Positions 30,409 through 39,968 of a DNA stretch of 64,000 nt are shown one piece after another (the first letter of the stretch is position 1; every line of letters begins with the position of its first letter). A program made the position numbers and the translations under genes. Under the pieces are notes generated by a model. That model made no database searches and had not been told where the DNA came from. It was given only the letters and a program-made list of their open reading frames with translations. This DNA is from an uncultured Pseudokineococcus sp. (GTDB taxonomy: Bacteria > Actinomycetota > Actinomycetes > Actinomycetales > Quadrisphaeraceae): assembly GCF_947499845.1 (NCBI RefSeq), contig NZ_CANMPM010000001.1, positions 372,001-436,000 of the forward strand. Reading direction: 5' to 3'.

Positions 30409-31734
30409 ATCCGTCGTCTGGACCTGCGCGGTCGCGCGCTCGACGCGCGCGAGCTGCGCGGCACCCTGCCCCGCGCCGAGCAGGACGTGGAGTCGGCCCT
30501 CGAGGTCGTCCGCCCGATCGTGGAGGACGTGCGCGCCCGTGGCGCCGCGGCGCTGCGCGACCTCGGCGAGCGCTTGGACGGCGTCCGCCCGCCGCACCTG
30601 CGGGTGCCGGCCGACGCCCTCGCCGAGGCCCTCGCGGCCCTGGACCCGGCCGTGCGCGCCGCGCTCGAGGAGTCGGTGCGCCGCGCGCGGCTCGTCCACG
30701 CCGACCAGCGGCGGACCGACACGACGACGCAGGTCGTGCCCGGCGGCACGGTCACCGAGCGGTGGGTGCCGGTGGGGCGCGTGGGCCTGTACGTGCCCGG
30801 CGGCGTGGCCGTGTACCCCAGCAGCGTCGTCATGAACGTCGTGCCGGCGCAGGAGGCCGGGGTCGACTCGCTCGCCGTGGCGAGCCCTCCCCAGCGCGAC
30901 CACGGCGGCCTGCCCCACCCGACGGTCCTGGCGGCGTGCGCGCTGCTCGGCGTGGACGAGGTCTACGCCGTCGGCGGGGCCCAGGCCGTCGCGATGCTCG
31001 CCCTCGGCGCCCGCGAGGACGACGGCTCGCGCCTGTGCGCGCCCGTCGACATCGTCACGGGCCCGGGCAACCGCTACGTCGCCGCCGCCAAGCGCCTCCT
31101 GCGCGGCGTCGTGGGCGTCGACGCCGAGGCCGGCCCCACCGAGGTGATGGTCCTCGCCGACGGCTCCGCCGACCCCGTGCTCGTCGCCGCGGACCTCGTG
31201 AGCCAGGCCGAGCACGACGCGGTGGCCGCCGCGGTCCTCGTCACGACGTCGGAGGACCTCGCCGCGGGCGTCGAGGCCGAGCTCGAGACCCAGGTGCCCG
31301 CGACCAAGCACGCGGAGCGGGTGCGGACGGCGCTCGCCGGCCCCCAGTCCGCCGTCGTGCTCGTGGACGACGAGGCCGGGCTGCTCGCCGTCGCCGACGG
31401 CTACGGCGCCGAGCACCTCGAGGTGCAGACGGCCGACGCCGCCGGGCTCGCGGCGCGGGTGCGCAACGCGGGCGCGATCTTCGTGGGGCCGCACGCCCCC
31501 GTCTCCCTCGGCGACTACTGCGCGGGCTCCAACCACGTCCTGCCGACCGGCGGCTGCGCCTGCTTCTCCGGCGGTCTGTCGGTGCAGACCTTCCTGCGCG
31601 GCATCCACGTCGTCGACTACTCGGCGCAGGCGCTCGCCGACGTCGCCCCGCACGTCGTCGCGCTCGCCGAGGCCGAGGACCTGCCCGCGCACGGCCAGGC
31701 CGTCACGGCGCGCCTGCGCGGGAGCGGAGCGTGA
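30406..31734 (+). CDS. hisD: histidinol dehydrogenase HisD
   Basis: Catalyses the last two steps of histidine synthesis, oxidising L-histidinol to histidine with NAD+. The 442-residue protein shows the family's [96 protein letters not shown] and FLRGIHV segments, including zinc and catalytic histidines. An open frame extends upstream, but the GTG at 30406 gives the normal N-terminus and is preceded by a -10-like site. First gene of the his cluster; GTGA overlap with hisC. Confidence 0.96.
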   Translation: MIRRLDLRGRALDARELRGTLPRAEQDVESALEVVRPIVEDVRARGAAALRDLGERLDGVRPPHLRVPADALAEALAALDPAVRAALEESVRRARLVHADQRRTDTTTQVVPGGTVTERWVPVGRVGLYVPGGVAVYPSSVVMNVVPAQEAGVDSLAVASPPQRDHGGLPHPTVLAACALLGVDEVYAVGGAQAVAMLALGAREDDGSRLCAPVDIVTGPGNRYVAAAKRLLRGVVGVDAEAGPTEVMVLADGSADPVLVAADLVSQAEHDAVAAAVLVTTSEDLAAGVEAELETQVPATKHAERVRTALAGPQSAVVLVDDEAGLLAVADGYGAEHLEVQTADAAGLAARVRNAGAIFVGPHAPVSLGDYCAGSNHVLPTGGCACFSGGLSVQTFLRGIHVVDYSAQALADVAPHVVALAEAEDLPAHGQAVTARLRGSGA

Positions 31735-32975
31735 GCGGCGACGCCGGCCCCGCCGGCACGACGACGACCGACCCCGTCGCCGGCGTCGGGACGGCGCGGG
31801 CGGCGGCGGGCGCGGGGGAGGGCGCCGCGGCGCGTGCGGCCGCGCTCGCCGACCTGCCGCTGCGCGACGTCCTGCGCGGCGTCGAGCCCTACGGCGCCCC
31901 GCAGCTCGACGTGCCGGTGCTGCTCAACGTCAACGAGAACCCCGTCCCGCCGTCGGAGCTCGTCGCCCGGGAGATGGGGGAGGCCGTCGCCGCGGCCGCG
32001 CGCGGGCTCAACCGCTACCCCGACCGCGAGTTCCTCGACCTGCGGGCCGACCTCGCGGACTTCCTGGCCCTCGAGTCGGGGGTCCGCCTGCCGGCCGAGC
32101 AGCTGTGGGCCGCCAACGGCTCCAACGAGGTCATGCTCCAGGTGCTGCAGGCCTTCGGCGGTGAGGGCCGCACGGCGGTCTCCTTCGCGCCGACCTACTC
32201 GATGTACCCGGAGTACGCCCGCGACACGGGCACCCGCTGGGTCGTGGGCCGGCGGCGCGACGACTTCACCGTCGACCCGGCGGCGGCGGTGGCGCTCGTC
32301 GAGCAGGAGCAGCCGTCCGTCGTCCTGCTCGCCTCGCCGAACAACCCGACGGGCACCGCGCTGCCGCGCGAGGTCGTCGAGGCCGTGTGCGACGCCGCGC
32401 CGGGCGTGGTCGTCGTCGACGAGGCGTACGCCGAGTTCCGCCGCGAGGGCGTCCCGAGCGCCCTGGAGCTCCTCGAGCGCTACCCGCGCCTGGCCGTCAG
32501 CCGGACGATGAGCAAGGCCTTCAGCCTCGCCGGCGCGCGCGTGGGCTACCTCGCGTCGTCGCGGGCCGTCGTCGACGCGCTGCGCGTCGTCCGCCTGCCG
32601 TACCACCTGTCCGGCGTCACCCAGGCCGTCGCCCGCGTCGCCCTGCGGCACTCCGCCGAGCTGCTCCGCGGCGTCGACGCGCTGCGCGCCGAGCGCGACG
32701 CCCTCGTCGCGTGGCTGCGCGGCCTCGGGCTCGCGGTGGCCGACAGCGACGCCAACTTCGTCCTCTTCGGCCGCCTCGCCGACCGCCACGCCACCTGGCA
32801 GGGCCTGCTCGACCGCGGGGTGCTCGTCCGGGAGACGGGCCCCGAGGGGTGGCTGCGCGTCTCGGTGGGGACGCCGGAGGAGACCGCCGCCTTCGAGGGC
32901 GCGCTCGTCGAGGTCCTCGCCACCCCCGCCGGCGCCCGCGCGTCCGGCCCCGACGCCCCGGAGGGCACCCGATGA
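31731..32975 (+). CDS. hisC: histidinol-phosphate aminotransferase HisC
   Basis: PLP enzyme converting imidazole-acetol phosphate and glutamate to histidinol phosphate. The 414-residue class I/II aminotransferase shows [44 protein letters not shown] and the PLP lysine K262 in [17 protein letters not shown]. The first 38 residues are low-complexity before the conserved [12 protein letters not shown]. The GTG start overlaps the hisD stop. The stop overlaps the hisB ATG (ATGA). Confidence 0.95.
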   Translation: MSGDAGPAGTTTTDPVAGVGTARAAAGAGEGAAARAAALADLPLRDVLRGVEPYGAPQLDVPVLLNVNENPVPPSELVAREMGEAVAAAARGLNRYPDREFLDLRADLADFLALESGVRLPAEQLWAANGSNEVMLQVLQAFGGEGRTAVSFAPTYSMYPEYARDTGTRWVVGRRRDDFTVDPAAAVALVEQEQPSVVLLASPNNPTGTALPREVVEAVCDAAPGVVVVDEAYAEFRREGVPSALELLERYPRLAVSRTMSKAFSLAGARVGYLASSRAVVDALRVVRLPYHLSGVTQAVARVALRHSAELLRGVDALRAERDALVAWLRGLGLAVADSDANFVLFGRLADRHATWQGLLDRGVLVRETGPEGWLRVSVGTPEETAAFEGALVEVLATPAGARASGPDAPEGTR

Positions 32976-33631
32976 GCGAGACCGCCCCCGTCCAGAGCCC
33001 GGCCCCCCTGGAGGGCCCGGCCCGCCGCGCGCGCGTCGAGCGCCGCACGAGCGAGTCCTCCGTCGTCGTCGAGGTCGACCTCGACGGCACGGGCGAGTCG
33101 CGCATCAGCACGGGCGTGGGCTTCTACGACCACATGCTCACGGCGCTCGCGCGCCACAGCCTCGTCGACCTCGTCGTCGAGGCCGAGGGCGACCTGCACA
33201 TCGACGCCCACCACACCGTCGAGGACGTCGCCATCTGCCTCGGTCAGGCCTTCCGGCAGGCCATGGGCGACAAGCGCGGCCTCGTGCGCTTCGGCGACGC
33301 GACGGTGCCGCTCGACGAGGCGCTCGTCCAGGCCGTCGTCGACGTCTCCGGGCGCCCCTACTGCGTGCACTCCGGCGAGCCGGCCGGCCAGGAGCACGTG
33401 CTCATCGGCGGTGGACCGGGGAACACCCCCTACCTCGGCTCGCTGACCCGGCACGTCCTGGAGTCCTTCGCCTTCCACGCCCACATCGGCCTGCACGTGC
33501 GGGTCCTCGCGGGGCGCGACGCGCACCACGTCGTCGAGACGCAGTTCAAGGCGGTCGCCCGGGCGCTGCGGACGGCCCTCGCGCACGACCCGCGGGTCAC
33601 GGGCGTCCCGAGCACCAAGGGCGCGCTCTGA
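32972..33631 (+). CDS. hisB: imidazoleglycerol-phosphate dehydratase HisB
   Basis: Manganese enzyme that dehydrates IGP to imidazole-acetol phosphate. The 219-residue monofunctional protein (no phosphatase domain) carries the two HHxxED-type metal motifs: [15 protein letters not shown] in the first half and [18 protein letters not shown] in the second, plus GVGFYDHML and VPSTKGAL at the end. ATG start overlaps the hisC stop. Downstream, a CTGA joins it to the next open frame. Confidence 0.96.
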   Translation: MSETAPVQSPAPLEGPARRARVERRTSESSVVVEVDLDGTGESRISTGVGFYDHMLTALARHSLVDLVVEAEGDLHIDAHHTVEDVAICLGQAFRQAMGDKRGLVRFGDATVPLDEALVQAVVDVSGRPYCVHSGEPAGQEHVLIGGGPGNTPYLGSLTRHVLESFAFHAHIGLHVRVLAGRDAHHVVETQFKAVARALRTALAHDPRVTGVPSTKGAL

Positions 33632-33741
33632 CCGGCGGGCCCGACGAGCCCCTCGACGGGCCCGCCGACGGGCCCCTCGACGGGCAGGGCGACGGGGTCG
33701 AGGACGAGCCGGTCGGGGGCCCGGCGGAGCGCGTCGTCGTC

Positions 33742-34395
33742 GTGGCGCCCGTCGCCGACGCCGGCCGCCTCGCCGGTGCGCTCGCGCTCGCGCGGGTGGT
33801 CGCCGTCGTCGCGCCCCTCGACGGGCGCGGGTGCCTCGTCGCGCCGCCGAGCGACGGTGATCCGGACGCCGTCGTGCGCGGCGCCTCGCGCGCGCTCGGG
33901 CCGGTGCCCGTCGTCGTCCTGCGCTCGGACGTCACCGCGGCGACGGGCGGGTCGGTCCGGGCGGAGCAGTGGCGCCGCGGCCGGCGGGAGGAAGGCGCGG
34001 ACGCCGTCCGCTCGCCGGGCCTCGTGCTGGCGGGGCTGCCCGACGCCGCCGAGCGCGTGGTCCACGGCGCCGTGGAGGTCGCCGACCTGCCGGGGGCGAC
34101 GAGCAGCGCCGGGCTGGGGCGCGTGGCCGCCGCCCGGGCTGCGGCCGGCCGCACCGGCGGCGCGCAGGGCGGTCCGGGGGCGCCGCGCCCGCCCTCGCCG
34201 GTCCTGCCCGCGGTGCTCGCCGTCGCGGGCCTGCTCGTCCTCCTCCTCGAGGTGGCCCAGCTGCTCGCCGGGCGCGGGTCCGTGCTCGTGGCAGCCGTCG
34301 CCCTCCTCGGCGTCGTGCTCGGCGCGACCGCCGCTCTGCGCCGTCGCGCCGCCGCCCGGGAGGACCGCGCGGGCTCGTCCGACGCCGACGCCTGA
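33742..34395 (+). CDS. his-operon accessory membrane protein (unknown function)
   Basis: Not recognised as a known enzyme. With the GTG at 33742 the product is 217 residues: a soluble N-terminal part (about 1-145) with alternating strand-like segments, then two membrane spans (about 153-175 and 179-199) and a charged tail. The frame is open back to a CTG (33628) overlapping the hisB stop, which would add 38 residues, including a natural first strand ERVVVV; no other start codon lies between. An unassigned membrane-protein gene between hisB and hisH is known in other actinobacteria. Its job there is not established. Confidence 0.7.
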   Translation: MAPVADAGRLAGALALARVVAVVAPLDGRGCLVAPPSDGDPDAVVRGASRALGPVPVVVLRSDVTAATGGSVRAEQWRRGRREEGADAVRSPGLVLAGLPDAAERVVHGAVEVADLPGATSSAGLGRVAAARAAAGRTGGAQGGPGAPRPPSPVLPAVLAVAGLLVLLLEVAQLLAGRGSVLVAAVALLGVVLGATAALRRRAAAREDRAGSSDADA

Positions 34396-34445
34396 CGCCG
34401 ACGAATGACCCCGACGCCCGGCCCCGACGCCCGGCCCGGCCCGGG

Positions 34446-36872
34446 TCAGCCGCCGAGGTAGGCCGCGAGGTGCTGCCCGGTGAGCGTGGAGCCGTCGGCG
34501 ACGAGCTCGGCGGGCGTGCCCTCGAAGACGACGCGGCCGCCGTCGCGCCCCGCTCCGGGCCCCATGTCGACGACGCGGTCGGCGTGCGCGACGACGGCCT
34601 GGTGGTGCTCGACGACGACGACCGACGTCCCCTCGTCGACGAGCCGGTCCAGCAGGCCGAGGAGGTGCTCGACGTCCGCGGGGTGCAGGCCGGTCGTGGG
34701 CTCGTCGAGGACGAGGACCCCGCCGGGGGACGCCATCGCCGTCGCGAGGCGCAGCCGCTGGCGCTCGCCGCCGGACAGGGTCGTCAGCGGCTGCCCCAGC
34801 CGCAGGTAGCCCAGCCCGACGGCGTCGAGGCGGGCGAGGACGGCGTGGGCGGCCGGCACGCGGGTCTCCCGGTGCTCGGAGGCGGGGCCGAAGAAGGTCA
34901 CGGCCTCGGCGACCGGCATCTCGAGCACCTCACTGATGTCCTTCCCCCCGAGGCGGTGGTCGAGCACCGAGGCGTCGAAGCGGCGGCCCTCGCACGCCTC
35001 GCACGTCGTCGACACCCCGCCGCCGACGGCGAGGTCGACGTAGACGGCGCCCGCGCCGGCGCACACGGGGCACGCCCCGGCCGAGTTGGCGCTGAAGAGG
35101 GCCGGCTTCACGCCGTTCGCCCTCGCGAAGGCCTTGCGGACCGGCTCGAGCAGCCCGGTCCACGTCGCCGGGTTGCTCCGCCGGGAGCCCTTGATGGGCG
35201 TCTGGTCGACCCGCACCACGGGCCGCCCGTCGACCTCCCGGGGCAGCGAGCCGTGGACGAGCGAGCTCTTGCCCGACCCGGCGACGCCCGTGACGACGAG
35301 GAGGACGCCCAGCGGGAGGTCGACGTCGACGTCGCGCAGGTTGTGCCGCGTGGCCCCGCGCACCTCGAGCACGCCCGTCGGCGTGCGCACGCGCTCCTTG
35401 AGCGGCGTCCGGTCCGCGAGGTGGCGGCCCGTGAGCGTGTCGCTCGCCCGCAGCTCGTCGACGGTGCCCTCGAAGCAGACGGTGCCGCCGGCCGAGCCGG
35501 CGCCGGGTCCGAGGTCGACGACGTGGTCGGCCACGGCGACGACCTCGGGCTTGTGCTCGACGACGAGCACGGTGTTGCCCTTGTCGCGCAGGCGCCGCAG
35601 CAGCGCCGTGAGCCGCTGCACGTCGTGCGGGTGCAGGCCGCTGCTCGGCTCGTCGAAGACGTAGGTGACGTCGGTGAGCGAGGAGCCCAGGTGGCGCACC
35701 ATCTTCGTGCGCTGGGACTCCCCGCCCGACAGCGTGCCGGTGGCCCGGTCGAGGGTGAGGTAGCCCAGCCCCACCTCGACGAAGGAGTCGAGCAGCCCCT
35801 GCAGCGCCGCCAGCAGCGGGGCGACGGACGGCTCGTCGAGCCCGCGGAGCCAGGCGGCGACGTCGGTGACCTGCAGCGCGCAGACGTCCGCGATGGAGCG
35901 GCCCGCCACCCGCGAGGAGCGCGCGCCCTCGGAGAGCCGGGTGCCGTGGCACGCGGGGCAGGGCGCGAAGGTGGCGGCGCGCTCGACGAAGGCGCGCACG
36001 TGCGGCTGCAGAGACTCGACGTCCTTGGACAGGAAGGACCTGCGGATCTTGGGGACGAGCCCCTCGTAGGTGAGGTTGACGCCGTCGACGACGACCTTCG
36101 TCGGCTCCTTGTGGAGCAGGTCGTGCAGCTCGGCGTCGGTGAACTCGCCGACGGGCTTGGTCGGGTCGACGAAGCCCGAGCCCCGGAAGATGCGCGCGTA
36201 CCAGCCCTCCGTGCTGTAGCCGGGCACGGTGATGGCGCCCTCGTCCAGCGACAGGGAGGCGTCGTAGAGGGCCGTCAGGTCGATGTCGTCGACGCGGCCG
36301 AGGCCCTCGCACCGCGGGCACATGCCGCCCGTCACGGTGAAGCTCCGGCGCACCGCCTTCGCGTCGCCGACCCTCACGGCTCCGCTGCCGCTCGCCGACG
36401 CCACGTTGAACGAGTAGGCCTGCGGCCCGCCGAGGTGCGGCTCGGCGAGCCGGCTGAAGAGGATGCGCAGCATCGCGTTCGCGTCGGTGGCCGTGCCGAC
36501 GGTCGAGCGGGCGTTCGCGCCCATCCGCTCCTGGTCGACGACGATCGCCGTCGTCAGGCCGTCGAGGACGTCGACGTCGGGGCGCGCCCGGCCGGGCATG
36601 AGGCCCTGGAGGAAGGCGCTGTAGGTCTCGTCGACGAGGCGCTGCGACTCCGCGGCGATGGTGCCGAACACGAGCGAGCTCTTGCCCGACCCCGAGACGC
36701 CCGTGACGACGGTGATCCGGCGCTTGGGCAGCTCGACCGAGACGTCGCGCAGGGTGTTCTCACGGGCGCCGTGCACGCGGATGAGGTCGTGGCCGTCGGC
36801 GGGGTGCACGGGGCCGGCGGCGGCCGGCCCGTCGGTCGGCCCGGCGGTGGGCCCAGCAGGGGCGACGGCCAT
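34446..36872 (-). CDS. UvrA-like ABC ATPase (UvrA2/DrrC type)
   Basis: UvrA paralogue with two ABC ATPase modules, no transmembrane part. The 808-residue protein has Walker A GVSGSGKSS (K64), the zinc modules CPRCEGLG and CPACHGTR, signature LSGGESQRTKMV, a second Walker A GVAGSGKSS, a third CxxC module (CPVCAGAG with CEACEGRR) and signature LSGGERQRLRLA. At about 800 residues it is shorter than true UvrA (about 950), which fits the UvrA2 class linked to resistance to DNA-binding drugs and to damage tolerance. ATG with SD GGAGGA on the minus strand. It lies against the direction of the his genes, splitting hisB from hisH. Confidence 0.9.
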   Translation of the reverse strand: MAVAPAGPTAGPTDGPAAAGPVHPADGHDLIRVHGARENTLRDVSVELPKRRITVVTGVSGSGKSSLVFGTIAAESQRLVDETYSAFLQGLMPGRARPDVDVLDGLTTAIVVDQERMGANARSTVGTATDANAMLRILFSRLAEPHLGGPQAYSFNVASASGSGAVRVGDAKAVRRSFTVTGGMCPRCEGLGRVDDIDLTALYDASLSLDEGAITVPGYSTEGWYARIFRGSGFVDPTKPVGEFTDAELHDLLHKEPTKVVVDGVNLTYEGLVPKIRRSFLSKDVESLQPHVRAFVERAATFAPCPACHGTRLSEGARSSRVAGRSIADVCALQVTDVAAWLRGLDEPSVAPLLAALQGLLDSFVEVGLGYLTLDRATGTLSGGESQRTKMVRHLGSSLTDVTYVFDEPSSGLHPHDVQRLTALLRRLRDKGNTVLVVEHKPEVVAVADHVVDLGPGAGSAGGTVCFEGTVDELRASDTLTGRHLADRTPLKERVRTPTGVLEVRGATRHNLRDVDVDLPLGVLLVVTGVAGSGKSSLVHGSLPREVDGRPVVRVDQTPIKGSRRSNPATWTGLLEPVRKAFARANGVKPALFSANSAGACPVCAGAGAVYVDLAVGGGVSTTCEACEGRRFDASVLDHRLGGKDISEVLEMPVAEAVTFFGPASEHRETRVPAAHAVLARLDAVGLGYLRLGQPLTTLSGGERQRLRLATAMASPGGVLVLDEPTTGLHPADVEHLLGLLDRLVDEGTSVVVVEHHQAVVAHADRVVDMGPGAGRDGGRVVFEGTPAELVADGSTLTGQHLAAYLGG

Positions 36873-36980
36873 GGCGGGGTCCTCCGAGGGGTGCGGACCG
36901 CCCCGGCGGCGGCCCGTCGGCTTCCTACCGCACACCTCCGACGGCGGGAAGGGCGCGCGAGGCCGGACGCCGTCCGCACC

Positions 36981-36995
36981 TACGCTGGTGCGGTG
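36981..36995 (+). promoter_or_regulatory. leaderless-type promoter of hisH
   Basis: TACGCT (36981-36986), 6 nt, then GTG (36993). No SD. This would restart transcription of the his genes after the oppositely oriented UvrA-like gene. Confidence 0.58.
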
Positions 36996-37646
36996 ACCTC
37001 CCCGCGCGTCGTCGTGCTCGACCACGGCTCGGGCAACGTCCGCTCCGCCGTCCGCGCCCTCGAGGCGACGGGCGCCGACGTCGTCCTGACGGGGGACCGT
37101 GCGGCCGCCGTCGCCGCCGACGGCCTCGTCGTCCCCGGCGTCGGCGCCTTCGCGTCCGTGGCCCGGGACCTGCGCGCCGTCGGCGGCCACGAGGTCGTGG
37201 CCGAGCGGCTGGCGGCCGGTCGGCCCGTGCTGGGGATCTGCGTCGGCCTCCAGGTGCTCTTCGGCCGAGGGCTGGAGCACGCCGACGACCCCGCCTCCGC
37301 CGCCGAGGGGCTGGGGCTCTGGCCCGGCGACGTCGCCCGGCTGCCCGCCGCCGTCGTCCCGCACATGGGCTGGAACACCGTCGAGGCGCCGGCCGGGTCC
37401 GTGCTCTTCGGCGAGGACCCCGACCCCGAGGAGCGGTACTACTTCGTGCACTCCTTCGCCGTGCAGGAGTGGCGCGGGCCGTCCACGGCGGGGGTCACCT
37501 GGTCCGAGCACGGCACCCGCTTCGTCGCCGCCGTCGAGGACGGGCCCCTGTCGGCCACGCAGTTCCACCCGGAGAAGTCCGGCGACGCCGGCCAGCGCCT
37601 GCTGCGGCGCTGGGTCGCCGCGCTGGGCGACGGGGGAGCGCGGTGA
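36993..37646 (+). CDS. hisH: imidazole glycerol phosphate synthase glutaminase subunit HisH
   Basis: Class I glutamine amidotransferase that supplies ammonia to HisF for IGP formation. The 217-residue protein has DHGSGNVRSA at the start, the nucleophile Cys83 in LGICVGLQVLFG, and the catalytic pair His192 and Glu194 in QFHPEKSG. hisF is not in the window, so the partner must be encoded elsewhere. GTG start chosen from the family N-terminus and an upstream -10-like hexamer. GTGA overlap with a small membrane-protein gene. Confidence 0.95.
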   Translation: MTSPRVVVLDHGSGNVRSAVRALEATGADVVLTGDRAAAVAADGLVVPGVGAFASVARDLRAVGGHEVVAERLAAGRPVLGICVGLQVLFGRGLEHADDPASAAEGLGLWPGDVARLPAAVVPHMGWNTVEAPAGSVLFGEDPDPEERYYFVHSFAVQEWRGPSTAGVTWSEHGTRFVAAVEDGPLSATQFHPEKSGDAGQRLLRRWVAALGDGGAR

Positions 37647-37819
37647 GCCAGCTCGTCCTCGGGCTGGTCCTCGCCGTCCTCGCCGCCTTCCTGCTCGGCG
37701 GGGCCCTGTCGCTCGGGCGTCAGGGCCTGCGCCGCGGCGCCCTGGTCGCCGGGGTGCTCGCCGTGCTCGCCCTCGTCGCGGCGGGGCTGTACCTCGTGCC
37801 GTACGCGCTCGACCGCTGA
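37643..37819 (+). CDS. small two-span membrane protein
   Basis: 58 residues, almost entirely two hydrophobic helices (about 3-24 and 32-53) joined by a basic loop (GRQGLRRG) and ending VPYALDR. The GTG overlaps the hisH stop, with SD GGGGGAG about 8 nt upstream, so translation is credible. Function unknown. Small membrane-protein genes are seen between hisH and hisA/priA in actinobacterial his operons. An inverted repeat follows the stop. Confidence 0.7.
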   Translation: MSQLVLGLVLAVLAAFLLGGALSLGRQGLRRGALVAGVLAVLALVAAGLYLVPYALDR

Positions 37820-37853
37820 CGGGCGCCAGGGCCTCCTCGCGGCAGGGCGCCCG
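37820..37853. terminator. candidate terminator hairpin
   Basis: CGGGCGCC (37820-37827) and GGCGCCCG (37846-37853) form an 8-bp perfect stem with an 18-nt loop between two convergent genes. The large loop makes it a moderate candidate. Confidence 0.4.
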
Positions 37854-37859
37854 AGCGGG

Positions 37860-38300
37860 TCAGACGACGCAGAACTCGTTGCCCTCCGGGTCCGCCATGA
37901 CGACGTGGTCGAGGCCCTGGGCCGTCCGGTGCTCCGCGAGGACCCGCGCGCCGAGGGCGCTCAGCCGCACGACCTCCGCCCGGACCAGCCGCTCGCGGTC
38001 CTCGGCGCTGCGCGCGCGGCCTCCGCTGACGGGCAGGTCGACGTGCCAGCGGTTCTTCTGCAGCTTCGCCTCCGGGACCCGGAGCAGCGACACGGCCGGC
38101 CGGTCACCAGACGGGTCGACGATCGCGGCGCCGTCGTCCCACTCCGCACGGGGGACGCCCATCGCCGTCAGCCACGCCGGCCAGCTCGCGAAGCCGTCGG
38201 GCGGCGGCGCGTCGACGTAGCCGAGCGCCGCCTTCCAGAAGGTCGCCATGACCCCGGGCTCGGCGCAGTCGACGGTGAGCGTCCACGCCGGCCCCGCCAC
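37860..38300 (-). CDS. VOC (glyoxalase-like) family protein
   Basis: Single vicinal-oxygen-chelate domain protein of 146 residues, with WTLTVDCAEPGVMATFWKAALGY at the start and LDHVVMADPEGNEFCVV at the end, the pattern of the glyoxalase-like domain common in actinobacteria. The usual metal-ligand His/Glu arrangement is only partly visible, so enzymatic activity is uncertain. GTG start lies 6 nt after a minus-strand TAGCAT, suggesting leaderless expression. It shares a 49-nt divergent promoter region with priA, but nothing else ties it to histidine synthesis. Confidence 0.85.
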   Translation of the reverse strand: MAGPAWTLTVDCAEPGVMATFWKAALGYVDAPPPDGFASWPAWLTAMGVPRAEWDDGAAIVDPSGDRPAVSLLRVPEAKLQKNRWHVDLPVSGGRARSAEDRERLVRAEVVRLSALGARVLAEHRTAQGLDHVVMADPEGNEFCVV

Positions 38301-38312
38301 AGCGCGATGCTA
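38298..38312 (-). promoter_or_regulatory. leaderless-type promoter of the VOC gene
   Basis: On the minus strand TAGCAT (38312-38307), 6 nt, then GTG (38300). No SD. The region upstream overlaps that of the priA promoter. Confidence 0.55.
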
Positions 38313-38337
38313 GGGCCGGGGCCCGATCTGCGGCTGC

Positions 38338-38352
38338 CAGGATGAGCGGGTG
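38338..38352 (+). promoter_or_regulatory. leaderless-type promoter of priA
   Basis: CAGGAT (38338-38343), 6 nt (GAGCGG), then GTG (38350). CAGGAT departs from TANNNT only at the first position. No SD precedes the start. Confidence 0.45.
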
Positions 38353-39123
38353 ACCTCCCGCGACGAGAAGCCGAGCGACCCGACCCCCGACGGCGCCGAG
38401 CGCCTGCAGCTGCTGCCCGCCGTCGACGTCGCCGACGGCCAGGCCGTCCGTCTCGTCCAGGGCGAGGCCGGCTCCGAGACCGGCTACGGCGACCCGCTCG
38501 AGGCGGCGCTCGCGTGGCAGGAGGGCGGGGCCGAGTGGATCCACCTCGTCGACCTCGACGCCGCCTTCGGCCGCGGCTCGAACGCGGAGCTGCTCGCCGA
38601 CGTCGTCGGTCGCCTCGACGTCGCCGTCGAGCTGTCGGGCGGCATCCGCGACGACGCCTCCCTGGAGCGGGCGCTCGCCACCGGCTGCCGTCGCGTCAAC
38701 CTCGGCACGGCCGCGCTCGAGGACCCGGAGTGGACCCGCCGCGCCATCGCCGAGCACGGCGACCGCGTCGCCGTGGGCCTCGACGTCCGCGGGACGACCC
38801 TCGCCGCGCGGGGCTGGACGCAGGAGGGCGGCGACCTCTGGGAGGTGCTCGCCCGGCTCGACGCCGACGGGTGCGCCCGCTACGTCGTCACCGACGTCAC
38901 CAAGGACGGCACCCTGCGCGGGCCCAACGCCGCTCTGCTGGAGCAGGTCTGCGCCGCCACCGACCGACCCGTCGTCGCCTCGGGCGGCGTCTCGAGCCTC
39001 GAGGACCTGCGCGTCCTGCGCGCCCTCGTGCCCAGCGGCGTCGAGGGCGCCATCGTCGGCAAGGCGCTCTACGCGCAGGCGTTCACGCTCGGCGAGGCGC
39101 TCGACGTCGCCGGGCGGCCGTGA
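38350..39123 (+). CDS. priA: bifunctional HisA/TrpF isomerase PriA
   Basis: TIM-barrel isomerase for the ProFAR step of histidine synthesis. In actinobacteria without a separate trpF, the same protein also isomerises phosphoribosyl-anthranilate. The 257-residue protein has the first catalytic Asp in [15 protein letters not shown], phosphate loops ELSGGIRDD and [11 protein letters not shown], and the second Asp in [15 protein letters not shown]. Length and Arg-rich loops fit PriA, but dual activity is inferred from the lineage. A 20-residue polar extension precedes the barrel. The stop overlaps the SseB-like gene (GTGA). Confidence 0.9.
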   Translation: MTSRDEKPSDPTPDGAERLQLLPAVDVADGQAVRLVQGEAGSETGYGDPLEAALAWQEGGAEWIHLVDLDAAFGRGSNAELLADVVGRLDVAVELSGGIRDDASLERALATGCRRVNLGTAALEDPEWTRRAIAEHGDRVAVGLDVRGTTLAARGWTQEGGDLWEVLARLDADGCARYVVTDVTKDGTLRGPNAALLEQVCAATDRPVVASGGVSSLEDLRVLRALVPSGVEGAIVGKALYAQAFTLGEALDVAGRP

Positions 39124-39905
39124 CGACGCCCGCCCCCGGCCCGCCCCACGGACACGCCCACGGAGCGCGCGGGGCGGGCGCCGACTCCGGCGGCGTCCCG
39201 TGGGCCGGTCGCACCCTCACCCCCAGCCCCTTCGCGGGCGACGACGGCGCGGCCGACGAGGGCGTGGTCGCCGCCCTCGCGGACCGCGACGCCACGGGTC
39301 CCGCGGCGGTCGTGGCGGCGCTCGCGGGCACGCGCGTCTTCGTGCCGGTGGTGGCCGTCGCGGCGGGGGAGGAGGCCTCGCCCCTCACCGGCGTCACCTC
39401 CGACACCGGCGCCGACATGGCCGTCGTCACCCTGCAGGCCCCGGACGGGCGCCGGGCGATGCCCGTCTTCACCTCCACGGCGGCGCTCAGCGCCTGGGAC
39501 GCCGCGGCTCGGCCCGTGCCCAGCGAGGTCGAGCGCGCCGCGCTGTCCGCCGCTGACGAGGGCTGCGCGCTGCTCGTCGTCGACCCGGCGGCGGAGCGGC
39601 CCTTCGTCGTGCCGCGCCCCGCGCTCGAGGCGCTGGCCCAGCAGCGGGCGTGGCGGCCGTCGTGGGAGCGCGAGGACGTCGCCGCGGTCGTCCGGGCCGC
39701 CGCGGAGGTCGAGCCGGCGGTGACCTCCGCCGTCGTCGAGCGCGGTCGGCGCGCGGAGGCGGCGGTGGTCCTCGCGCTGGCGCCGGGCCTCGACCGCCCC
39801 GCCCTCGACGCCCTGCTGGAGCGCGTGCAGACCCGCCTGGCCGCCTCGCCGCTCGTCGCCGAGGCCGTCGACTCCCTCGAGGTGCGGCTCACCACGGCGT
39901 CCTGA
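39120..39905 (+). CDS. SseB-family protein
   Basis: 261 residues with the SseB N-terminal fold ([50 protein letters not shown]), a family of unclear function found as stand-alone proteins in actinobacteria, commonly just after priA/hisA. The first 35 residues are low-complexity. The GTG overlaps the priA stop. It is the last gene of the histidine stretch; 63 nt later an SDR gene begins. Confidence 0.85.
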   Translation: MTTPAPGPPHGHAHGARGAGADSGGVPWAGRTLTPSPFAGDDGAADEGVVAALADRDATGPAAVVAALAGTRVFVPVVAVAAGEEASPLTGVTSDTGADMAVVTLQAPDGRRAMPVFTSTAALSAWDAAARPVPSEVERAALSAADEGCALLVVDPAAERPFVVPRPALEALAQQRAWRPSWEREDVAAVVRAAAEVEPAVTSAVVERGRRAEAAVVLALAPGLDRPALDALLERVQTRLAASPLVAEAVDSLEVRLTTAS

Positions 39906-39968
39906 CCCGCCGCGTCCCCTGGCCGGGCGGGCGGAACAGCCGCCGGGGGACACCGGTTGGCAGGGCCC

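Noticed and set aside
34446-36872. Canonical excision-repair UvrA
   Set aside because: Too short (808 residues) and not grouped with uvrB/uvrC. UvrA2/DrrC class fits better.
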